Assembly (NCBI GenBank): GCA_000226015.1
Contig: JH156231.1
Span: forward strand, 304,414 to 326,176
DNA: 21,763 bases
Reading direction: 5' to 3'
Source of the DNA: Mnemiopsis leidyi
Taxonomy: Eukaryota > Ctenophora > Tentaculata > Lobata > Bolinopsidae
Shown here: positions 1 to 9,200 of the stretch, one piece after another
Layout: each line of letters opens with the position of its first letter
How positions within the stretch are numbered: the first letter of the stretch is position 1
Translations under genes and position numbers: made by a program
The notes under the pieces: generated by a model
The model's input: only the letters and a program-made list of their open reading frames with translations
Database searches by the model: none
Told to the model about the DNA's origin: nothing

Positions 1-134
1 ACAAGATTCTGGGTCTGGTAGAAAGTGGGATACAACAAGGAGCTAGTTCTAACTAAACACTCCCTCAGATAGACGATGTTCAACTAAACAAGATTCTGGG
101 TCTGGTAGAAAGTGGGATACAACAAGGAGCTAGT
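1..134 (+). repeat. Tandem partial duplication of the ALDH exon a border, period 87 bp
   Basis: Positions 1-47 and 88-134 are identical over 47 bp. The second copy lies inside ALDH exon a. The first is followed by the intron's branch-like motif and acceptor, so the period (87 bp) covers the intron end plus the exon start. The left copy reaches the window edge, so its true length is unknown. It runs into a stop soon after the copied part and cannot replace the exon. Confidence 0.85.
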
Positions 135-233
135 CTACAGACCGGTGGAGCGCAACACGGGGAGAAGGGCTACTACATGCAGCCGACAGTGTTTGCTGAA
201 GTGCAGGACCACATGGACATCTCCACACAAGAG
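69..233 (+). CDS. ALDH2: ALDH exon a (antepenultimate)
   Basis: 55 codons from [12 protein letters not shown] to DISTQE. It follows a TCTAAC branch-like motif and a CCCTCAG acceptor, and ends at a GAG/GTTGGT donor, both in phase 0. The translation follows the ALDH segment just before the EIFGP motif. A 47-bp stretch of it is duplicated upstream at 1-47. Confidence 0.88.
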
Positions 234-3200
234 GTTGGTAGATTTTGTATTTTGTACATTCTATGTATGTACATATTGTGTATGTTTTCTACATACACAT
301 TAAGTACAAACTTTTTTTTTGTTAAGTACATTAAATGACTACTCATTGTACATTGTGTACACGTTATCGGCAGTACACTGCCGTTTGGAGCTGAAGTTAC
401 ATTTATTTAATTCTGTGATGTATATTAATGGATTCCAATATATGTCTTCCCTCATCCTCACGTGCGTTACACATTCCAATCTAGCGGTGGAATTACACAT
501 TACAGCTGCTCTTAATTGAAAACAAAACTTGGACCAGATCCTAGAGTTTGGAACTTATTAGTTTGTTCAGCGTACACATTCGAGAGAACAAGAGAAGATA
601 ATGTAATTATTACAGTGTAAATATCGCCAAGGTGCCCACATGTCTTTGTTTAACATCCTATCGACATTCACGTTGATAAAAACCCTTACATATCTAGTTA
701 TTCATATGGTCGGTACAGAGACAGTGATACACTGTGTGTAAAAGTTTGTGTAAGTTTCACGTTACATATCGTGTCGTCCATACACACTCCTTAAATTCAG
801 ACCTAACTAGAAAACTACAGCAGACCACCACAGCTCTGAGGTTATTTACTCAGTTACATTCCAGGACTTTTTAGCGTGTACCAGATCAGCTCAGAATCTT
901 GGAGAGCTGGTTTTTGTAGGAGCTTTATAGCGATTTGGAGATCGCTCCATCCATACCAGTGTGATTAACTTAGATGTAATAGGGCCGGTAGCTCAATTGG
1001 TAGAGCACTCATCTAGACAATGCAGAGGTTGTCGGATCATACCCGACTCGGCACAGTGCCGGCCCATGAATTTTCTGAATTGACTGTCAGTGGAAATCGT
1101 GTCCGTTCAAATATCTGCTCCGTACACATCATGTAGCTTGGTTGATCCTTCGGCCCACCCACAACATAACACACCCGTTAACAATCAGTGCACACCTCTG
1201 GGAGTCGAGCTTGCTCGAAATGAGGACCTGAAAAAGGCCCCCTCCCCTTTTGAAACCACATTCATAACTTAGATGAAATTATATCAAGATTTTAAAATGT
1301 CTTCAATATCGAGACTAAATACCCATGCACACAGGGCCGTATAAAACTCTTGAGTCTCACAAATATGATAATTTCATTGTGTTGCTATTGCTACTTTGTA
1401 ACTTCCTGGATAGCAAATGTAGAAATTTGCTTAGTGCCAACATTATATTATGTTTTTGTCATATTGGTTGCATATTCTGAATTGGATCCACAGTGATGTT
1501 ACATTCAGCAGATATTTATAAGAAAAAACAAATAAAAGTAAACGAACTTCGAATATTATTGAAATTTCAGCATAAGTTATTATCAAATATAAAAAGTAAC
1601 AGGCAAGACACATTCTTCTGCAGAAACAAGGGAATTTTTTGGGATCCTGAGTCCCACACAGCGAGTCTCAAAAGTTCAATCATTCAATGCGGTAGAAAAG
1701 CACTGAATGGAATCTGAAAACATCCCATTAAGACTCTTGGATACCGCCCAATGAGGGATCACTACTACCAACAGAATACAGATAAATAAAATAGACAAAT
1801 GAGGGCTGACTACCACCAACAGAAAAACAAAACAGACCAACGAGGGATGACTACTACCAACAGAAAAACAAAACAGACCAACGAGGAATGACTACTACCA
1901 ACAGAAAAACAAAACAGACCAATTAGGGCTGACTACTACCAACAGAAAACAAAATAGACCCATGAGGGCTGACTTCTACCAACAGAAAAACAAAACAGAC
2001 CAATGAGGGCTGACTTCTACCAACAGAAAAACAAAACAGACCAATGAGGGCTGACTACTACCAACAGAAAAACAAAACAGACCAATGAGTGCTGACTACT
2101 ACCAACAGAAAAACAAAACAGACCAATGAGGGCTGACTACTACCAACAGAAAAACATAACAGACCGATAGCCGATTTGTCCCGGACCTCTCCTGTACCGA
2201 GTACTCCTGCTTGTGCTCTTCCCGACAATGTGAGACGGGGTTGTAGTTCTCATCGCTCTCACTGCAGGGGTTAAGGACCTGGCCCGATATCGTGTCCAGG
2301 TTGTAGTGAGGACCCTGGCAGGTGCAGGGTGGAGTTGAGCACCACACCCACACCAGCAGGAGGTTGGTGTCTGGTACTGAACTGTACTTGTAGGTCTCAG
2401 AGCAGGTCGAGTCTGCCTCCAGACTGCTAACTTCTTCTACCTTCACTGAGAAGTTGCGGGCCATGAAGGGGTGGGTTTGACAGCAGGTCAAGTCTATCTT
2501 GATGGACTTCCAGTCCTCGACCGGTTCCGATAAAACTGATGCTGATAAAGGAGAGTTTAGGAACAAGAACAAAAGACGTGACAGTAAGTTCGCTGCTAAC
2601 GTTACCACCGAGAGCAGTAAGTTGCCTACAGATGTGAGAGTAGAGAAGTGTAGATACTGACTGAGAGACTCTGCTCGACTCTTTACAGGGATAGTGTTCT
2701 CTGGATACACGTCTTCACAGCTGAAGTAACACTCCGTGTGATTGAATAAGTTGAATATCCCCTTCTCCAGCAGTACCTTCATCAACCTTGGAAACAGTTT
2801 GGCAATGTGTTTCCCAGAAGAATCGTCAGCGCTGGCCGCCACAATAAAACCGTTCTCATCTACCAAATATCTGCTTCCCCCGTAATCTCTACCGGTCTGC
2901 CTCAACGACTCCTCAATGATATCCTTCAGTCTGGCTCCTGAAATCCTTACTGACACCATCAGCGGATAAGAGTTGCTTTGTTCGTGATAGATAACCCTCG
3001 AAAGTTCGAATATTTTAGAGTCGGAGGTGCTGCCTGTGACATCAGTTACAGACAACATTGCCGTGTTTTTACTGTTGGTTACAAGAGATATGAGTCTGGT
3101 GTACCTGTCTCGAGTGCTCGGACTGTTTGTTCGGACCAGTTTATTTTCTTGTGTTACCTTGAATCTGCTACCAGCTGCTGTGGTGACAGACAACATGGAC

Positions 3201-6200
3201 TTCGTTTCGAGGTACCTGCTGAGATACCTTGATACCATGTAGATATCATCAAATATCTCGTATGCAAAGCCATGGCACTCTGGAAACTGCCACTTGCGAC
3301 TGATAAATTCCTCTACGGTTTCGTTCTCAGTAACATTTCTAAGCTCGGCTAGAGTTAAGGTGCTGTAACTGCAATACGCTGTGTCACGTGACATATCTAG
3401 TTGAGGACCTAAGTTTGAAGGTAAAACTTCCTTCACGGGCTTCTTCTGAACATTGGTCTTTCCAGGGAAGGCCAAAGTCTGCGTGCTGCAGATGTGAAGA
3501 AGGGACGTTGTGCCGTTTATCGCGGCTAAAACGTTGAAGAAGTATTTGTTTGCAAAACTTCGATTCTTCTTCGACACCGACGAGTCCGATACTTCGACAT
3601 AAAGCATTTCCGCTGGCTCAGAGAAATTCTGAAAAACCATACCCTGTTCGACTCTCTTCATTGTAGCCCCATCATTTAAGTACGAGTAAAGATGAAGTTT
3701 CTGGTCAAATTCTATACCTTCCTTAACCTTGTAGAGAACGGGATGGTAAAGCACACTACCTTTCTGGTCCACAGTAATGGTGTAACAACCCCGCGCTATA
3801 GACAGCGGGTACTGGCCCAGACTTTTAGCTTCAATATCAACTGCTGCGACCCCCAGAAAGGAGCCCTGGTGCTGCTGCAGACTGGAGGGTCTGGTCCAGT
3901 TAGCCGGTTTGGTGGTAACAACCGGAACTACCAGCGTTGTTATGTACTCCTCCGTCGAGGCATCTCGGTACATCGGGGTGCTCTTCACCTGTAGGTCATC
4001 GTCATCCACCACCGAGGTGTACAACTGGCTCGTTAACTTCAGTATAGTCGGACTGATATCCGACATGTCTTCTATTTGAGCGTGGAATCCATTCAGCTCC
4101 GCAGCAGCTTCCCTGAGGTCACTAGCAAACAGCACATCTTGTCCTACTTGCATTATCACGATCTTTACTGAGGGTTCTATGTTGTATGACTTGAAGATGT
4201 TCACGATGTCCCGTTGGGTGTAATCAGTGAAGAGAATCAGTGTTGAGTGACAGACGTCTAGGTTTCTGGAGTTGTTCAGAACTTCGATCCCAGTCCGTAT
4301 CGCTTCAGTGAGGTTAGCAGCCCCTTGAGGCTTGATGTTTCGTATTTGCTCAATAAGAATATTTTTGATGCGACTCCTAGCTCGCACCATCTCAGCTCCA
4401 CAGCATATCGGCTCAACCTTTTCCTTGAACGGCAGTACTGATATGTAGTCTTCATCAGATATAATAGTCTTAATGAGGTTTACTGCCATTTCCCGCATGA
4501 GTTTTCCTGATCGAACAGCTAGAGTTCCGCTCATGTCCATCAAGAATACAACCTTCTTGGACTCCACCGCACCCACTGCGTACCAGATTCTGAAGCGGTG
4601 ATCGTAAGTAACCCACTTTCCGACTCTAGGGGTGTAGTATGAAGGGTAGGTTCTCATCACCCCATGGGGGGTGCCAATGTACTGTAGGGTGGTAGCCGAC
4701 CCTGTCAGATTGGGGGACCAGTTCGCCTTGAAAGCTCGGTCCATGTTTGCAGTCCATAGGATAGTTTCCCGCACCTCGGGCCAGTTATAATACACATCAG
4801 TAGGTATCACCACACTCGAGTTGGAGACAGACACTTTCCGTTTGAAGTTGGGTGTTTTGTAGTAGCTCATATTGTGGCCTTTGTGGGTTATGTATCGGAA
4901 ACGTTCGAGGAAGTCAAAGTCGTCTGTGTCCCCGGTGTAGTTGTAGAAACTTTCCAGAGCACTCTTCCGGATGCTCTTCAATACTTTCTCGGAATGCTCG
5001 AATTGTTTGGTCACGTTTTTCCGGATGTTCTGTAGGATCTCCGAACCTGTGAAAGTATCATAGCTTTGTGTACTGTAGATTTTTGTGATGGACGGGACGT
5101 CGAACCATCTCCCCATAAAGCGATCTAACCCCACTCCTATCGACACTGCAACATTGTCTACAGATTCAAGCTGGTCGCTGCCATCTTCTCCCGAAACGAT
5201 GGCTAGTAAGATACATAGCACTGCCAACAGTCGTCCCATCAGCCGACAGAGGGTTTTATGTGATCAATTCTGCCATGATTAGCCGGAACGGCTGGGAAGT
5301 TTGATGTTTAACTAGTAGCACAGTATAAGACGTAATTAGATAATCATTAATTGATAAAGTCAAGTAACAAAATATAAAGACGAGAACATTGACCCTAACC
5401 ACCCAACCAATTGGTCTATAGCAAATGAATACGTGGTTATATGATAAATAGCTATTCGAGTATTATTGTACAGTGCACACATGCACAACAAGATGTCTAG
5501 CTCCCTATAAGAGAAGCAGTAGTCTGTACTTTTCTACAATAACGGATAATGCTTTGTATATGGTGGCAGATCCCCATGCAGGATCGGATGTGTTGGATGC
5601 TAATGAGAAAGAGTAAAGGCCCCGATGTCATATGTCATTCGCTTTTGTGAAGTCCTGTTTGATGCAATATGATATCATGACTTAGGGTTCATTAAATTTT
5701 AGGGTAGTCTCCATTCACAAAACACAGACTTGTTTAACAAAACATGGTGGCTCAGCTACAAAGCTGAATACTTTTTGAAAACTGTCTCCGTTCTGCTAAC
5801 GGCGCTACGTCTTTTCTGAGAATTTATGACACAATATATTATATATTACAATTAGTTAAAGCACAGGTTGAGACCTGAACAAATATGCAGATGTACAGAG
5901 ACTAAAAGATACGTAATGAATATGTATGGGTGTGTCTGATCGCTTCAGAAAATGTTACGAACGAGGAGAAAAATGTTCATTTCGCAGAAAAAGTAATGAT
6001 GCGATCAAAATGAGCAAAGCTGGAAAGAATGATCATTTTGAGGTTGGAACAGTCGTTTAACATATCGATCTTCAGGCCTTTGAAAGGGCTCATGCAAATC
6101 AAATGTATATGTAGACTATCATTATGACTATAAGAGTTATTAAATAGGCCAACTTTAAGGCCGAAAAAGAATTTCAGTGAGCGATTAACATTTGTTCCCA

Positions 6201-9200
6201 CTTAAAACGGAGTAATATAGCCGTGGGAGACATCGTACTCGGAATGATTTCCTCATCAAGATCGCTACTGCGTTAGGGTCGCTCTACTACCATTTTCCCA
6301 TTACAGTTAATAAAGCAAATCATCGAATTTAGATCGCCAATAGCTCGCCGCACCGTTCTCCTGACGATTAAGTTTAAGTTACTCCAAATAATCGAACTAA
6401 TTCATGATGGTACGTGTGAAAGTGGAACAGGTTCTGAACTTGTTGTGTTATCGAATTGCTTATTATTAGCATGATTGTCATTTAATCAAGTTTAATATAA
6501 ATATCTAACGATAAATCTCGGTAACCTTTGATTTATCCCGGCTCTCGGTTTCTCTGTTTAACTGGTCGGCATAAGTAATTATAACCTGCATTGTCTGCGG
6601 TATGTAATTACTACCAACATTGTCTACGGTATGCAATTGTGGTAAATTGGTGCAATTATTTCTTATTGTTGAGGTTAAATAGGTTGGACTTAGTAAAGTC
6701 GAAAAATTCGAATGATATGGGATAGTCCAGGCAGAAATTTAAACCTTAAATCAAATATCACTGTCCAGTGTCCATGGTATTCACAAATTTTAATAATGTC
6801 TTAACTTCTGGACAGTAAAATCGCTAGTCCTGTCACATTGCGTCTAAATTTAGAACAGTAATATGGAATTAATGAAAACTTCAGAGCGCGTTCCTCAGCT
6901 TCCAGTATTGTAACGAGATTTAATTAGCGTTTCCTAATTAACCATCAAACTTTAGATCGACTTGAGGCTATATTGTCCGCTCAGATGCATTGGCGCGGTT
7001 TTAGTATTAAATGCTTGGCGTTCGCCGTTCTCTACATTTTTTCAGCAATCCTACATTTTTGGGTGAAAAACTTAAGGAAGTAGATCGAATTAGTGATAGA
7101 TCACTGATCATATCACAGTAAAAATGTTGTGATACTGACAAATGAAAGGTGATACTGATTACTGCAGAACATTCAGGTATTAAATGTGAAAGGGGCGGGA
7201 GGTTTTGTCTATCTCGTCCTTCAGTGTAACTTAAAATATATATCTGAATTGATTATAGATTCTGATGTAAAAACTTGTAAGCGATTCGGGATATTCGTAC
7301 AAATTGGATTGGTTTATTAATCTATTTAATGGCGACAAAACTTAAACATAATAAACCAATGATATTTACTATTATTTAATATGTTTCCTTGTGCCAAGAA
7401 GGGGTACCGGGCGTGAAAATGAACAACCTTTAAAAAGTAAAACTCCTGTAGAAAATGGCATCGTCGGAGAGAGCTCAGACAACGAAAGTAAGTCAAATTC
7501 TGCATAATATCTGTTTGAGGCTTAGACTGCGACTTTCTGACACGACAATCATTTGTAGCTGATCTCAGATAAGGGTTAATGGACGATAACTATCCACTTT
7601 AAAGTCAATTAAACAGAGTTAACAATCAGAAGTGCATATTTTTCATTTTTGATCGCCACTACCGAATGTTTTCTAGACGTAGCCTCGGACCATAGATTAC
7701 GCAGGCACGACGCAAAGCCATAAAACGAAACTCAAAATTCATGGAACTGTTAGACACGCACATAAATTTAGTAATTGCTCAAGTTTAGAACTTAGCTACA
7801 CCGTACTAAATTGCTTTGTTTGTTACAGGCATTGTTTTGACCTGAAACGCTTGTGCAATTTGACCCCGCTAAAAAACTAGCAGTCAGTGGCCTCACCAAA
7901 CTCACGTGCAAATATGTCTCAATTCTCGAGACAAGTGCCAACCAATACTGGAAACGGAATCATTTAGCTTGTTTGCTGCTTTGCATGAAAATACTAACGA
8001 GTACCTATTTACTCTCATAAGTATTTCTAGTACTATGAAATAAGCTAAATCTGGACCGTAATTAGATGAGCCTTCTAACACGATTGTATGAAACAAGGGA
8101 AGAGGAATTACGTGAACCATCCCACACAGTATACACAGTTATCGATATCTAGCAAACGAAAAAAAAATCAGATCCCAGACTGCTGAAAAAAACTTGAGAT
8201 ACGTAGTCGATCCACCTGGATATTATACCCTGAGAGAGGAGTGAGAGAGCGACACATTGGGCTACACAGCCCTCCCTCAGACTGCTTACCGGGGATCCTT
8301 GCTCATGAATATATTGAGGCATGTGGCTGAGTGGTGACTGAAAGGTTACCTGAGCTCTCTCCCGATGGCAGGTATTTCACAACCTGGGCTCCCTCGATAG
8401 ACGATCTTTGTTGGAGACAGATTTGACGGGGCTGGTCGTCTAAATTCGTCAAATTTACAGCAACGAAAATGCGATCAACCCGTCTAAATTTACATTTATT
8501 CAACTTACCGGCATTGCTGAGTGAGGAGGCGTTTCTGTCGAGTAATTGAACTCACGTTTGTGTAGAATCTAAACGTTATCTACGTAACAATAGTGATTAA
8601 ACTAAACATGTGTGGTATTTAAAAACTCCAACATTAAAAGCTTCGACTATGAATTGTTAACTACAATTTATTTTATATTTTATATTGGGGCCTGTTCAAA
8701 GTTGGAATATCTCACACTATGCTTTATCATTCAAACATCACCACGACTTAGGTAAAACCAAAGAAGTTGCTATTTAGGTCCTTTGTTTAACTTTTTCCTC
8801 AAATTAACCTCTATCATGATTCATAAACATCACCTGTTACTAAGAACTACGGGAAACTAAGGCAGCTGTAATTCAGACCCTTTGTCCCAGCTCTACCCAA
8901 TCCCGTTCTCTACGTAGACGCGACAAAAGACAACGAGAAGTGTAGGACCGATCTCTTGTATTCTGTTTCAGATTTGCATACTGTGCCTTGTATTATGTGG
9001 ATAGTAGGAGTTACTAGGTCGTGTTGTTGTACAGGGCCTGGGACTAAGACATTGAAGATTCATAATACTTTAATCTTAATACCATAATACCATAATACCT
9101 CAATTCTCATGATAATAAGTCCATAAGCTTTGATCAATCACATTTTGATATTCCATTAATTAGTTGTTTTAACATTAATCTATCTATTTGAAGTTAGAAC

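Noticed and set aside
2978-5282. Several + strand frames over the alpha2-delta-like gene
   Set aside because: All overlap strong - strand coding sequence with recognised domains, and have no recognisable motifs themselves.
8300-8420. tRNA-Ser/Leu-like words (GGCTGAGTGGT and a CAGGT...ACCTG arm)
   Set aside because: No box B and no acceptor stem; too weak to call a tRNA or SINE.
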